Origin: Cryptomeria japonica
Lineage: Eukaryota; Streptophyta; Pinopsida; Cupressales; Cupressaceae
Direction of reading: 5' to 3'
DNA length: 64,000 bases
NCBI RefSeq assembly: GCF_030272615.1
Contig: NC_081413.1
Coordinates: 556,475,136 to 556,539,135, forward strand
Shown: piece by piece, positions 23,297 through 37,242 of the stretch
How positions within the stretch are numbered: the first letter of the stretch is position 1
How the letters are laid out: every line of letters begins with the position of its first letter
The notes under the pieces: model-generated
Told to the model about the DNA's origin: nothing
Database searches by the model: none
Seen by the model: the letters and a program-made list of their open reading frames with translations, nothing else
Position numbers and translations under genes: made by a program

Positions 23297-24260
23297 CAGA
23301 TGGACATGGCTTTTGGGTATCCGAGGGTTCTCTTTCTTCTTAAGCAAATCTACCTACAGAGAAGACTATGTTATGGCACTAGAGACTTGGCCACATTGGA
23401 GAAAAGGGTATGAGGACTTTAAAAAATAAAAACCTCGTTGAAAATTTGAATGATTGTAATCTTGACTTTGATTTTTCGGAGCATTGCATTTATGAAAAAC
23501 AAAACCGCATTCAGTTTTACTCAAGTTCTCATAAATCTTGTAGTGTTTTGGATCTTATTCATTTTGATGTGTTTGGTCCTATAGATGTTCATTCAATTGG
23601 AAAATCCACATGTTATGTTTCATTTATTGATGATTTTAGTAGGACAAGGGTATACTTCCTAAAAAGTAAATTTGAAGTTTTCAGTCATTTTAAAGAATTT
23701 AAAGCAATAGTTGAGTTGCAAACTGGAAAGAAAATTAAACGTTTTGAGGACTGGTACTGGCAGTGAATTTTGCTCTAATGATTTTGATAGATTATGTAAA
23801 TACTATGGCATTAACATACATAAGACAACTCTGTATTCTCCATAGCAAAATGGAGTTGCAGAAAGAATGAACAAGACACTGATGGAGAAGGCTAGGAGGA
23901 TGTTGAGTGGTGCTATTCTAGAACAAACAATTTGGGCTGCAGTTGTTACCACTGCTTGCTACCTGATTAACAGGTCTCCTACATCAACTCTTGTTGATAA
24001 AATGTCTATGGAAGCATGGTCAGGTCGCAAGCCTTCATTGAGACATCTTATAGTTTTTGGTTGCGAAGCATATGCACGTGCCAAAAGAGAAGAAAACAAA
24101 GTTGGAGAACAAGGATGTGAAATGTATCTCCATTTGTTACAGTTATGGTGTGAAAGTATGCAAGCTTTGGGAACCTGTTGCACAAAAGGTAATTTATAGT
24201 AGAAGTGTTATTTTTTGAGAAATCAAGTCTCCTTCTGTTAAATTGTAGCCAGAACAGACT
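23297..24260 (+). pseudogene. copia integrase
   Basis: After a damaged pre-integrase block (RDLATLEKRV in a shifted frame), 23410-23766 carries the integrase core with HFDVFGPID (first catalytic Asp) and YVSFIDDFSRTRVYFLKSK. A frameshift near 23755 leads to TGSEF and then NGVAERMNKTLMEKARRML near 23850-23900, with the catalytic Glu. The C-terminal GKKP-type motif (AWSGRKPSLRHLIVFGCEAYA) is at 24016-24075. Later codons to about 24260 are degraded. The DDE residues remain but the frame is broken. Confidence 0.8.
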
Positions 24261-26155
<1,895 letters not shown>

Positions 26156-26199
26156 AAATTATTGTGTTGATACTCCCTTTGCTCTTGCAAGGTGTTCGA

Positions 26200-26211
26200 C
26201 AAGTGGGAGAA
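26200..26211 (+). other. polypurine tract of right copia copy
   Basis: Aagtgggagaa lies immediately before the TGTTGGG start of the right LTR. It is the same as the tract at 21008. Confidence 0.75.
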
Positions 26212-27111
26212 TGTTGGGAAAATGGTGTCTCAACCTTGCATTTACATGAAGTTACTATTTAAAGTAAGTTTTTGTTTGAGCACAAAATGGTGCAAAATTC
26301 TCCATGAAGCTTTTGGTTGGCTAGATAAGCATGCTGGTAAATTTACATCGCAAGATCATATCTAGTTTTGAAGATATTAGAGTTTTTTTATTTGGAGGGT
26401 GCAATGAAAGGTTTAAATTTAATTTTGAGGAATTCAGAGGCTCCAAAATGCCCTGAAAAGTTGGCATAAACAAAGTAGTGGTTTGCATGGTGATAGAGCA
26501 CTTCGCAAGCTTTCCAATGCTTCAAACGGTTTGTCAATCAAATGCACGACTCACAAGTTATAGCCTCCATAAGTTTGGACTCTTGAAATAGGAAATATAA
26601 ATTGCATTTGACAAATGAGTTGTAAAAGGGAGGAACACATGTTGATGTGTGTTTTGACACATCATAGGGCATCTAGAATGGAGAAAAGGTTGGCTCTGCT
26701 TTATTGGGTGGTTTTAGCCCATGGTTTTGTAATACCGTTTGACAATTTCTTGTATTGTATCTCCTATATATGAGGTGTGTGAGATAAAGGTTATATGTAA
26801 GAGTCTTATTGCTATTGAGTTACCTATGAGTCTCTAATTAGTGGTACTCCTATGAAGAGCTTGCTCTACAAGTATATTGTAATTTGTTATTGATTGTTGA
26901 ATAATATATTGTTGCTTTTGGAATGTTGGGTTTTTCTCTCGAAAGGGTTTTCCTCACATAAGTCGTTGTGTTGTTGTGTTGTGATATGCATGATATTTTG
27001 TTTATTTCTAATTAAGTTTCTATAATTGCTATAACGATCTATAATTTTTTTTGCATTACCCTTCTCTCAAGGTTAGTGTAGGAAATTGTTCCGCTACTTA
27101 ACTTACTTACA
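26212..27111 (+). repeat. copia 3' LTR (right LTR)
   Basis: A 900-bp direct repeat of 21019-21920, beginning TGTTGGG and ending TTACA. Substitutions are spread along the length, and the TATA box is mutated. Confidence 0.85.
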
Positions 27112-28380
27112 TGTGCTCAACTTTGCATCTCTTTGTACCTCCTAGACTCAAGTCTCCTTTTAGGCTATCATGAGTTGTGCAATGGGCTCAAATAGTTGGA
27201 TATGTCATCTTTTTTTCGTTGAGGCATGTAGGAATCCATGACTAGCCCCTGGAATTGACATCTAATACCATTTCTATAATGACTCAACCTATGAAGTCAA
27301 ACCACTTTTGTTTAAACACTACAAAAACTAAAAACGTAGTATATATTAGTAATCAATCACGATATATCAAAGCATGTAAATAAACAAAAACAACACATTT
27401 TATGTCATATCAAGAGAAAAATACAATTTCTATCGAGGCCTTTAGATTTCCAGTGTGTATCTTGAGTAGACATGTTTCTCAGCTTCATTCTTGATCCTGT
27501 AGTAGCAGTCGATGGTGGTGTCATTATATGTCCACATGGAGGAACCACCTAGAGCATAGGTGCTTTGACAAGAGAAGAGACTTTATGTCATATATTGGGC
27601 CTCTCCTTGGTCTCAAAAGGTGCCTACTATGTCACTGCCTTCTCACTACTCTCCTCCTCCATATCTAATCCTTGTAGCCTAAGATGTCCTCTAGGAGCAT
27701 CCTCTAGAAAATAGATGCAAAGCCCACATCCTGCCACCAATGAGAAAAATCTCGTGTCATTCCCACATCATCAACATCTAGTTTTGATGCTTCATCATCT
27801 TCATTGATAAATAACTCATTGAGTGCAACCTCAGTAGTCATAGGTTGAGATTGATCCTCTATCCTCGTTGCACTTTGATGCAAGCAAATGTACATCAATG
27901 TAGTCTATAGCACTTGTTGCACCTAATCAAATTGTTGTACTACTCTTTGATAGTAGAATATCATTATAATTTGATCACGTCATCTAGTCAATAATTTGTC
28001 TAACCACATCTTGGCCAACTTTGTCCTATCTCATGGTCATGCAACCATGTCTTTGTAGAGCTGGCAAACTATATCTCGAATGCACAATCTATTTGTGGAT
28101 GTTAAAAAGTAATCATTGTCTGTGGCAACCCCCTTTTTACTAGCATTTCCTCTGTCTTGTGATTGATCTTTATCATTTGATGATATTGTGTCATTCCAAT
28201 TTTATGATATCATGTGAGTCCTTAATCTCTCTCATCGGTCTAATTAAATTATTCACTTAATTTATCCTCTTGACATTAGGTTTTTTCTAGGGTCCTAACA
28301 CTTCTTCTAAGATAAATAAATAATATTTGTTTATTTATCCCTTTATCTATCACCTTTACTATTAAATAAATTATTTTATT
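27112..28380 (-). other. fragment of an unidentified minus-strand retroelement
   Basis: A minus-strand TGGTATTAGATG (27270-27259) resembles a copia primer-binding site, so the sequence to its right may be a 5' LTR and that to its left a leader cut off by the copia LTR at 27111. A 64-codon minus-strand frame (27898-27704, acidic, no known domain) is not convincing as a gene. Nothing else is recognised. Confidence 0.3.
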
Positions 28381-28399
28381 TTATTGCCTAATCAATAAA

Positions 28400-28560
28400 T
28401 ATGAGAAAAAAATTAATAAATTATATTTATTAATTTGTCATAAATATCTTCTTCTACCTGCTAATTTTAACTAACATGCTAAGATAATTAATAAATTTTA
28501 TTTATTAATTCTTCCTTGTATCCTCACATAGATAATAATAAATTTTATTTATTAAATCCT
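28400..28560. repeat. three copies of an AT-rich palindrome
   Basis: The near-perfect palindrome aattaataaattttattta, continuing ttaatt, occurs at about 28407-28434, 28487-28512 and 28530-28556 with small changes. Spacing is 45-80 bp. Confidence 0.6.
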
Positions 28561-28977
28561 CTATTTATCCTCATCTTCATGATATTCTTGATCTCTCCAG
28601 CTTTTTCAAAAATTGAGAAGACTCAACAGAGGCCCACTTCTTGAAGATGTATGAACTTTGCTACTATGAGTTAGGCAATGTAGCTTCAGAGCATCATCAT
28701 CAAGTGACCAATCTACCATGCTCATGTGTAATTGATAAAACCTTCAAAACATAAAAATTGTCATAAAATTTTAGATTCTAATAGATGTCAACAAGGGTAC
28801 TATCAGCTCCCACGTAGAGAGATGAAATGTTAGTCCCCCCTATCCATCAATGCCATCAACATGGTCAGGTGGAACCATATCTCAGACATCGAAAAGGCCC
28901 ACTAGATGCACACTCTTTGAAGATACATGATTGATAACTCAATGATGAACGAATAGTACCAAATCGGTATTGAGAAG
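28561..28977. other. unassigned spacer
   Basis: No coding or repeat feature recognised between the AT palindromes and the G run. Confidence 0.3.
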
Positions 28978-28993
28978 GGGGGGGGGGGGGGGG
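28978..28993. repeat. G homopolymer, 16 nt
   Basis: Uninterrupted run of G in the context ttgagaag(G)n tgaatcagtac. It could be an expanded polypurine tract next to a retroelement LTR, because it starts with gagaag and is followed by TGAATCAG. Confidence 0.8.
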
Positions 28994-29307
28994 TGAATCA
29001 GTACAAACAAAAACACACTCTTAAACCAGTTTGTCGGCAGACACTATGCATTGACAAACAAACAGTAACACCGGTCCTTAAACAGAGTACAACAGGCAAA
29101 TCCCAGAATAACTGAGACAAGCATAAACCGATTGACACTCATCTTCTCATACCATCTAAAACTTCATTTCCATTTCACCCTAATGCATGAACAGGTAATC
29201 TACCATCAAAGATATACATATAAGCAACTAGATCAACATGATTCACCGCTTCACAAAAAACAACATAGCATCACATGAAAAAGACATCACACGACACACA
29301 TATTTTT

Positions 29308-29620
29308 CACATGGAAACCCAACTAGGAAAAACCACGGTGGGGATGGATACCCACAAGCTTGTTTTTGAACTCTTTAAAAGTCCGCTCTGTTAGGAGCCT
29401 TGTCTGATTAAAGACTGATACAATAGGTTCTGTTAGGAACTGATCCTGTTAGGGATCACCCGGTTAAGGGATGGCTAGAATATCCGGTTAAGGGTTAAAC
29501 CCTGTTAAAGGTTACCTTGTTAGAGGATTTCAAGAACTCAATGGTTTTGAGTCACCCTATTAAAGGATTTACAGCAAACCGGTTAAAGCTACCCTGTTAA
29601 GAGATTTTTCAACTGTTGAG
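29308..29620 (+). repeat. retroelement leader with degenerate GTTAAAGG-type repeats
   Basis: Begins with acatggaaacccaactagg, then aaaaaccacggtgg, a motif also present in variant form at about 16812-16842. From 29375 to 29610 there are about a dozen imperfect copies of a core like cctgttagggat, ccggttaaggg, ccctgttaaagg and cttgttagagga, spaced some 15-30 bp apart. No coding potential is evident. Confidence 0.6.
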
Positions 29621-29854
29621 GTGGTTAGAGATCAACAGGTATTACAATGATCTAGTAACAGCACTCAATGCCAATGCAAATCCGCTTAAGCTCCTCTTCA
29701 CCTTCTACACTTACACTCTACAAGTATCACTTCTCTCCTCTGGTCTGGCAAGAATCACATATCTCTTCTCTTGGATACACACACACAACTTTTGCCAACA
29801 ACCTTAGAAAGAAACACAACATCGACCTTATAGGAAAACAGATAGGTCGGTAGC
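29621..29854. other. unassigned retroelement-like sequence
   Basis: Short open frames (61-63 codons) overlap on the same strand. No domain is recognised. Confidence 0.3.
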
Positions 29855-29882
29855 ATAAACCCTAAACCCTAAACCCTAAACC
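29855..29882. repeat. interstitial telomere-like repeat
   Basis: About three and a half copies of ccctaaa, the complement of the plant TTTAGGG telomere repeat, lie inside retroelement-like sequence. Short runs like this also occur in promoters as telo-boxes, but no gene starts here. Confidence 0.8.
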
Positions 29883-30559
29883 TGTTAGGTTAAGGAATTC
29901 AAACAGTTCAATCCTGACCGTTGAGCACACTGCATTAAATGCAACAATCTTGATCCAATCTCAAGACATTCTCCATCGTTCGTTTTCCACCGATTTCATG
30001 GCAGCTGATAACCCATCACACGTTATCACCGTTTACAGACTTCGCACATTCCCGAGGTCGATAGGAACAATCTCCTTCATGCAAGATCCTTCACGCACAC
30101 AAGGCTTACGTTAACACAATCTGTTCTTTGTTACCATGCTAACTCATCACACAAAGTCACTGGTTGAGTCACACAGGTTTGAAGCACTTAAACCGGAAAC
30201 CCTGAAGTTGAGACTATCAACCAATAGTCATACAACGCTTCCGTGGGCCGGTTCCCATAACCATATGTCGATTCACCTTGAACAAACACACCGCTTCACT
30301 TTGGCACAAATGTCGATTCACAGTGTTACACCGGTTCTCTTCTCTTCATCATATTGACATCAATGACAACACACAATGTCATTATGTCCTCATACCGGTT
30401 CACATAATGCCAACAATGATATCTTCTAATGAGTTGGTCAATACAACTTCTCAACATCCCCTCTCGCATGTTGACACGCAATCAGTAAGACATGCAAAAC
30501 ATACAAATTTTGACAAAATTCTAGTCCTATTTTTTTATCGTTCTTGTAAGAATTGGATA
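29883..30559. other. unassigned retroelement-like sequence
   Basis: Moderately GC-rich for this window. It has recurring accgcttcac and tgtcgattcac wording (30240-30330), suggesting old short duplications. Overlapping open frames of 73 and 94 codons show no known domain. Confidence 0.3.
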
Positions 30560-30936
30560 TGAATATAGCCACCCAAGATCTAGAGCCCAAATAGAGCCCC
30601 AATGAAAAGCACATAAACAAGAGAGAAAGAATGTGACAAGACTTATAACTATTTCTCATCAATGATGCAATACAAATGGATCAACTTGATTATATTGCAT
30701 AAGAGACCCCTTGACTATATAGCCAAGGTGAGAACATAGGAGTGCATAAGATTATGAAAAATGTCACAATCTTATGACATGAGACAAAAAGTGGCAACCT
30801 ATCATCCCACCTAAAGTGGAAAAGCTCCAACTACTCCTATGTAATTCCCTAAGTAAGCTTAAGTGACGTGTAATTAAGACCTAGGTCCAAAATAACCGAG
30901 GTAGAATACCTTAATTACACCAACACCCCCACCCTA
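30560..30936 (-). repeat. LTR end with polypurine tract, minus-strand retroelement
   Basis: On the minus strand a purine tract (AGGGTGGGGG, 30936-30926) is followed at once by TGTTGGTGTAATTAAGG, the usual start of many plant copia LTRs. This marks the right edge of a 3' LTR at 30925. The left edge could not be fixed, so 30560 is a guess. A short stretch of internal sequence seems to remain at 30937-31170. Confidence 0.5.
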
Positions 30937-31205
30937 TGTGCAACAGAGGAAGAATGTACACAAAAGCTAACAATTCAAGATGGGTCCCCACTACTAGGCC
31001 ATGTTAGGTACCCATGAACAAATGTAATAAGTACAATCTCTCACAAACAAAAAAAGGGAGAAAACCTCGCGAGAAAAAAATCCCCACAAAATAACTCCCA
31101 AAGAAAAATGAGAAAGACAAAAATCCATGTGAGAAAAAAGTCCATCCCTATAATTTAACTATTTACATTTGTTATTCCTCCTAACAAATGTTTCATGGTG
31201 TTATT

Positions 31206-31408
31206 GCTAACCTCGTTCTCCTCCAATTTAACCACATACTACTTGGTTTTGAGCAATCATCCCACAATTATCCTAGCATGGAATGAGTATAATGTTTCTT
31301 GATGTTCAGAATAATATATAAATTAGTGCTAACCTAATACTCCTCCAATTTAATCACATACGACTTGGTTTGAGTAATCATCCCACCTTTATCCCAACAT
31401 GGGATGAG
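31206..31408. repeat. tandem pair of about 82 bp, period 122 bp
   Basis: 31206-31287 and 31328-31408 share gctaacct, ctcctccaattta, acttggttt, aatcatcccac and catgg(g)atgag in the same order, with scattered substitutions. Confidence 0.75.
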
Positions 31409-33216
31409 AGGATAATTTCAAAAGATCAATATACGCCATAAGCTTTTTATAGATTAGAAAAGAAGCTTCAAGGTAAAAAGCCCAAAATAATTTATTTTTT
31501 ACATGAGTTCTTCGTCCCCAGCAGTAGCAAATGCTTCATGGTGTTGAGAATATAACGCTTTGTTCACCTTATTATATGATTTAATTAAATTATAATAAAA
31601 TTATTGAATTAAAAATAGATAATAATTATTCCACATTCATGTCAACAGATAGGTCCAGCTTATTACAATGTTTTCATTGTGGTAACTACCATTATACATG
31701 AGAAAATCCTGTCCCGTGACATAATTTCTTATGACGCTTAATCTTTTTCACTTTGAAATGCCTTGAAGAGGTTTAACAAAACAATATAGACCTATATAAA
31801 CCCGGTACTTAAATGTTGTTGCTATCAAAATAATGTGATATAGGGGAGCTTTCCCTGGATCTTCCAGGCCTCTCTGTTGGAAGTGTTGCCCAACAAATTA
31901 ATCAGCTCTTATACTAACAAAAGGCGAATAGTTCAGTGGATAAGCATAGTTGAATGCACAATAATAGAGTATGAAAATACAGACACCCAATGGTTTTGAG
32001 TTTCACCAGATAAGTTAGCAGACACAAGAATGTTGTTGGCAACTTCAAAAGTTGGGCGAAATGCATATTTATTAGAATGAGCACACATTCACTTCCCCAA
32101 TAATGCCAATAGTGCTATTCCAAAACTTAATTATCAAACTCTTAGGGAAACGTGTAACGTTGTACTTTTAGCATGCTATTCATACAGTCAAATCATGAAC
32201 GAAAAGAACATTACCAAATTTACTGTCAACGCCACTTCTTAACACAGCAGCAGATGAACAAGTGTGCATCCACAACAATTATTGTATCTCATCTTTCTGA
32301 CAATAAAACCATATATATTGCACAGTAGTATTCCATAGAACTATAACGGTGGAAAAAAAACCGTTACAAGCATGCACATTCATGGTAGCTCATCCCAATA
32401 AAGCCTCCTTAGAAAATCATTATCCACTTGACCCTAAGATTCTGCAATGTAATTTTTTACTGCCCCTATATGAAAAAAGAACACAACAAATTGGAATGGC
32501 TGATAAAAATAAATTTACTGCTAGAATTAACTGGGGATACATTCTCTCAAATAGAGGCCTAGTTTCAGGTGCACATCGCAATGCCCAAACCAGGTTCAAC
32601 TTCTTGCTTGGTATTATAGCTACAGATTTTAATGATACAATACTGATGGTGCGCAGTTGATACAAACCAACAGTGAAAAACTCTTGATAACAAACCCCAC
32701 AATATATAGACAACCACCAAATAAAAGAATTTGGTGAAACGAAACCTGGTCTTTAAAATGACCTTGCAAGGTCATTCTATGTATTCCACGAAAGCATCCG
32801 ACATCCTGAATGGACAGAGTAGGTAATATTCCCATGCATAATACGATATTCAATTGATTGATTCAGAACCAGCATCAGTTTTAGAGAAATTTGTAAACTT
32901 CCAGTTCCAAGTGTTGTGGAAATATAATTACCTTGAAGTTCTGCAAGTTTCTGACAACCCAGATTACACTGTAGTCAAGTGAAACAACATATTGCAGAAC
33001 CGACTGGCAGCTGCTGCTCAGCCATCTTTCTATAGTACAATGAGATAAATGTGCCCACACAAATAGTAACTGCTGCCAGTAAGGCACAATTCCCAATTTA
33101 CAAAAGCATTCATCTGTTTGTTGAATTTGCACACCCACATATGCAATTGGAAGGTATGCTGTTTCATCTTTCCTAAGGGGGAGACTTAGCTCTCTCCTTG
33201 TATCAAAAATAATGCA
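31409..33216 (-). other. 3' flank and probable 3' UTR of the FZR gene
   Basis: Downstream of the FZR stop at 33217. Several minus-strand open frames (for example 33138-32881 and 32853-32629) have no domain and do not extend the WD40 protein. The 3' UTR presumably lies in the right part, but I could not place the poly(A) site. Confidence 0.35.
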
Positions 33217-33270
33217 TCAGCGAATTTGAGTTCTACCTAAAGACCATACGCCAGTATCTCGGATGGTGCT
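33217..33270 (-). CDS. FZR: FZR terminal exon with Ile-Arg tail
   Basis: Seventeen codons plus TGA, STIRDTGVWSLGRTQIR. The C-terminal Ile-Arg is the APC/C-docking tail of Cdc20/Cdh1 activators. The acceptor cag is at 33273-33271. Confidence 0.92.
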   Translation of the reverse strand, partial: STIRDTGVWSLGRTQIR

Positions 33271-33414
33271 CTGATTGACCCACGAAGAATCTTATTTTAG
33301 CAGAAAGAAGGTAGTACATTCAATAAAAAAACATAAATTCAAACGTGCTATGACAATCCAAAAAAAGCTTCTACCTTTCCATACCAAATGATGGTGTAAG
33401 TAATCAGAATCTAC

Positions 33415-33483
33415 CTGTGACTTAGGAGATGGAAACACATTCCAAAAGCGCAGAGTTTCATCCCCAGCACCTGTAACAATGGT
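33415..33483 (-). CDS. FZR: FZR exon 7 of window
   Basis: Twenty-three codons, TIVTGAGDETLRFWNVFPSP then KSQ. It is the last WD blade. Donor gtagattc, acceptor tag. Confidence 0.93.
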
Positions 33484-33630
33484 CTACAAGCATGTGGCCG
33501 GAATTTTGGCCAATAAATTGTCTATCATAAAATTCAAAGCTCAGACAAAATTACAATAAAAATGGCAACTAAAGGCAGCATGCCGGTTGCTGTGAGCTGG
33601 AAAAGGCAAAAATAAATTTGCAAATTTTAC

Positions 33631-33693
33631 CTGTCCATCAGGAGAGATTGCAAGATATAGGACCCGAAGAGTATGGCCTGTTAAAGTTGCAAG
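33631..33693 (-). CDS. FZR: FZR exon 6 of window
   Basis: Twenty-one codons, LATLTGHTLRVLYLAISPDG plus Q. Donor gtaaaatt, acceptor cag. Confidence 0.94.
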
Positions 33694-34051
33694 CTGAATC
33701 CAAACAGAAATGTATAAGAATTACAAGTAGCATGTTTCATTGCATTACGTAAAAACATATGAAGCTGTAACAGAAAAACTATGCAGGCAACCTTTTTTTC
33801 AAAGAAAACTAGACTGTTAAAATATTTTACAGCTGCATATTAAAACACAATGAGAAGAAGCATCAAAACTAGATTTAATTAAACTGTCAAACAGCCATAT
33901 ATCATGGATAGACTCCACATATTTGAAAGTACACTACATCTTTCAAATGCAAGAGCGCTACAGTTGCAAAGAAAAATTCACAGAACAAAATAAATGATAT
34001 CTCAAATTTGAAGAGTTGATAAATTATTAAAAATCAAGGAAATCTTCTAAC

Positions 34052-34153
34052 CTTTGACATGGTTGGATATCTCCACACTATAATTTGGTTCTGAGAATAG
34101 CCGTGCGTGCTAACAAGTTCATTGACATTCTTAGACCAAACAAGATTACAAAC
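34052..34153 (-). CDS. FZR: FZR exon 5 of window
   Basis: Thirty-four codons, VCNLVWSKNVNELVSTHGYS to WRYPTMSK. The adjoining intron (33694-34051) is 358 bp and AT-rich. Confidence 0.94.
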
Positions 34154-34278
34154 CTGCCGACCCAAGAACATTTCACATTTTATTTTCATGATAGATGAAG
34201 GATATACGAACAAAAGCAGCTTAAAGTTCCTGTCATTTGCTACATTTTATCCAATTCAAGAACAAGATTGTATCATAC

Positions 34279-34473
34279 CTGGCTGCCAGTGTCAATACAA
34301 TTCAAGTGAGAATTTGTTGCTGTGTTCCAAAAGCGAATGCATCTATCTGCTGTCCCACCCCCCGAAGCAAGAAGACCATGTTGATGAGGGGACCAAGCAA
34401 TGGCCTTAACAGCTGCTGTATGCTCACTAAACCTTACCACAGGTTGTGTCGATTGTTGATTCCATACCAAAAG
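34279..34473 (-). CDS. FZR: FZR exon 4 of window
   Basis: Sixty-five codons, LLVWNQQSTQPVVRFSEHTA to HLNCIDTGSQ. It includes AWSPHQHGLLASGGGTADRC, the strongest family signature in the gene. Donor gtatgata. Confidence 0.95.
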
Positions 34474-34804
34474 CTGTACAAAAAGCCATTGATTTAGAAA
34501 TGATAATCTTCTGAGTCGAACTTCAGATGTTATAAACCCTTCATAGTAATATAATTATTGTTTAAAATTGTATATGGAAATATTTATCCCACCTGTCCCT
34601 TCAATTGTAACTTTAAATGGATTTATATATCCACCCCGTGGATAACCTCTGTACAAAAATTATTTGTACTCAACAACAAATATCTATTATTTATTAATTT
34701 AATCGTTATAGATATAGCTCAATGCTGCAATAGGCATGCACTAAAAGATACCTAAACAATGTGTCAACCACAACAGTAATATTTTATTGCATGGCAAAAC
34801 CAAC

Positions 34805-34867
34805 CTGATTATCATTTCCACCTGATGCAAGCTCCCGATTATCATATGACCACTTCAGCCCACATAC
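34805..34867 (-). CDS. FZR: FZR exon 3 of window
   Basis: Twenty-one codons, VCGLKWSYDNRELASGGNDN plus Q. Splice sites cag and gttg. This conserved blade is nearly invariant among plant FZR proteins. Confidence 0.94.
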
Positions 34868-35010
34868 CTGTGAACCAATATAAAATAGGCCATGACTCAA
34901 TTTTCATTTACAAACAATGCGATCAGGACTTAAATACCACAACAAATGGAAAAATGAGAAACGCAATAGGAGATTTATATATACAAACAAATCTCCAATC
35001 ATAGGCTTAC

Positions 35011-35190
35011 CTCTGACTTGTGGCCAACAAGCTTGCTGACAAAGTCATCTTGAGCACGAATATCACGTTGAAGGATGTTTCGATCCCTGCTTCCTGAAGA
35101 TAATATTTGGGAACTCCAAGCTAATGCCCCTACTCTAACACGGTGACCCTCCATGGTCCGAACTTTTTTGCACCGAGTAGCATCCCAAAT
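35011..35190 (-). CDS. FZR: FZR exon 2 of window
   Basis: Sixty codons, IWDATRCKKVRTMEGHRVRV to LVGHKSE. It covers a full WD blade and the SSGSRDRNILQRDIR segment typical of Cdh1/FZR proteins. It ends exactly at GAG before donor gtaagcct. Confidence 0.95.
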
Positions 35191-35193
35191 CTG

Positions 35194-36480
35194 CATGAAA
35201 GCAGCTTGACCAATCCATCTTTAATTGTTTGCTACATAATATGGACAAATCTTCTGAATCTAAAATGGAAACTTGAATTATTTAATAAGCAACCACACAA
35301 TTTGAAAAACTTGAAATGACATCATGCAAGCATTGAGATAATTCAGTTCAAGAATTGGGTCTCACAAAAAATGAACAAAGGAAGCTTAAGCAAGCTATCA
35401 TAAACTTGCCACATAGTTTGGACAATTTTCTCACTGTCCAGTAATTAATATAAAATTATTTCCCATGCAACCATAACTCAAAAAAATAATAAGATGAAAT
35501 TTGGCAGGCAAGGTATTAAGCTTGTTTTCAATTCAAGAAGCAGGTCATGGCTTGATTGTCCATACATGTCCAAATCAGAGCCAAGCTATGGTCAGTTGTA
35601 TCAAGACGGCTAAGGAGACAAACTGAGCATCTGCTTGCCAGAAACCAGCAAGTCTGTGAACACTGATGACTCCAAGTATATATTGGCAAGGCCAAGTATT
35701 TCAGAGTCATAAAAGGCCAAAATGAAGAAAAAAATCATCACTACATTTATTTTTGTCTTAAGTTATGGAAGCTGTTTTGAACAAGAAATAAGATTATTCT
35801 AATGGACTTTACCATATACATTCCCCAGAACTTCAGATTTTGAATCTGCACAAGGTTTCAACAAAGTTTATGCAGTAGGGCAGTGTTTGTGTATGATTTT
35901 TACTGGTAGGCAATGGTGTCCAGTGCTGAGCAGTCCTAGTCAGGAAAGGAGGAAGGCGATTTATCATTTTCTGATATTCATCTTCAAATTTCAATTAATT
36001 TCTATGTACTTCTCTCCTCGTCCATTTGCTGTTTTTCTAGTCTCAATTCATTGAGAGAATTTGCTTATATTTTGAGTCCCTTCTGTTATGATTGTTGTAT
36101 CCTCCATGACATGGCTATTATTCAATGTATTTGAGTTCTGTAGACAATTTCTGAAATTTGCAATACAAATAAAAAATTCCTGTTATAAATTCGATTGACT
36201 CATTGATTTAATTATTTTTAATTAGAACAAATCCTAACATGAACTTAGATTTATTTACATACATTTGAAATTGATTTCTGAAAAATGATTGAATGATATT
36301 GAATAATCGGATGATCTATTCAATGATTTACAACCATATATAAAGAGTTTACAAGCGGACGTTCTAAATTAAGAACTAGTCATTTAAGTGAAAACTTAGA
36401 AGCTTAAAATACTATAAAAAGCTTAAAAAGTTAAATAATAAAAAGCAAACTGTGTGTTTTTAATAAAGAACCAATAGTTC
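35194..36480. other. intron sequence without recognised features
   Basis: No domain, terminal repeat or RNA gene seen. A minus-strand open frame at 35528-35710 has no recognisable product. Confidence 0.4.
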
Positions 36481-36490
36481 CAACGCACTA

Positions 36491-36548
36491 AAAAAGCTAA
36501 AAAGCTAAATAAGTCGACTAAAAAGCTAACAAGCTAAATAAGTCGACT
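36491..36548. repeat. 29-bp tandem duplication
   Basis: Two adjacent copies of aaaaagctaaaaagctaaat plus aagtcgact, differing by one base (36491-36519 and 36520-36548). Shorter aaaagct units precede them. Confidence 0.9.
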
Positions 36549-37047
36549 ACTAAGATGACCACTAAGAATCGAAGAGATGACCATTATGGAATAGATACTA
36601 ATATTATTCTAATAATTTCATGCAGTGTTTTTTTATGGATGAATTTCTCAAAGTCTTGGCACAAATATGGAGACAAGTCCGATTCTACTTTCAGTTTCAT
36701 TTTAAAAGTCAGGCAAGATTAAGCAATACTACAGTGCCAGCCTTACGTTCTTCACTGGTTATTTGCTTTTGCTTTTTCACCAAACAAAAACAATATTCAA
36801 AAGTTGATGTACCAATTATATAATAGCCAATCGTTCTCAAAATTTTGTGCAAGGAAAACCAATTTGAGACTTTTCTTTATTCATTTTATGCCATTATGGA
36901 GGAAGAAAAGCCAACATTCTATATTCTCTTACTCATTCAACAAAAAAATCAATGCAATTAGATGAAAATGCATGAAGTATTTAGGCTGCTACTTATAAAT
37001 AGAAAAGCAAAATTGGGACTATTGTAAAACATAGTAACTATTATGTG

Positions 37048-37242
37048 GACAAACCATAGTTCCACAGAGTTTGTTGATGGGAGGACAAGGGGACCAAGGG
37101 CCTAAGTTTGGGGACATCAGGGAGGGTGGTGGGGAGGAGGGCTGGTGGTGCAAATACATATAGTACTTGAAAAATTAGTTATAAAAAGATATGTAAAGAA
37201 TAAGTATAAGAATTACAAATGAAACTTTGGCACACTAAGTAA
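37048..37242 (-). mobile_element. short copy of the GC-rich hAT-like element
   Basis: The stretch ggggaccaagggcctaagtt, then tggggac, and further on caaatacatatagtacttga, matches the reverse complement of 38385-38598 over about 170 bp. Its left end (catagttcca) and right end (tggcacacta) resemble the cagtgttcca terminal repeat of that element. It is probably a deleted copy in opposite orientation; no target duplication was confirmed. Confidence 0.45.

Noticed and set aside
27704-27898. Minus-strand 64-codon acidic frame as a gene
   Set aside because: Short, no domain, and embedded in retroelement debris.
32420-33138. Minus-strand open frames just downstream of the FZR stop as extra exons
   Set aside because: They carry no WD40 or other domain, and the FZR protein already ends at the expected Ile-Arg tail at 33217.
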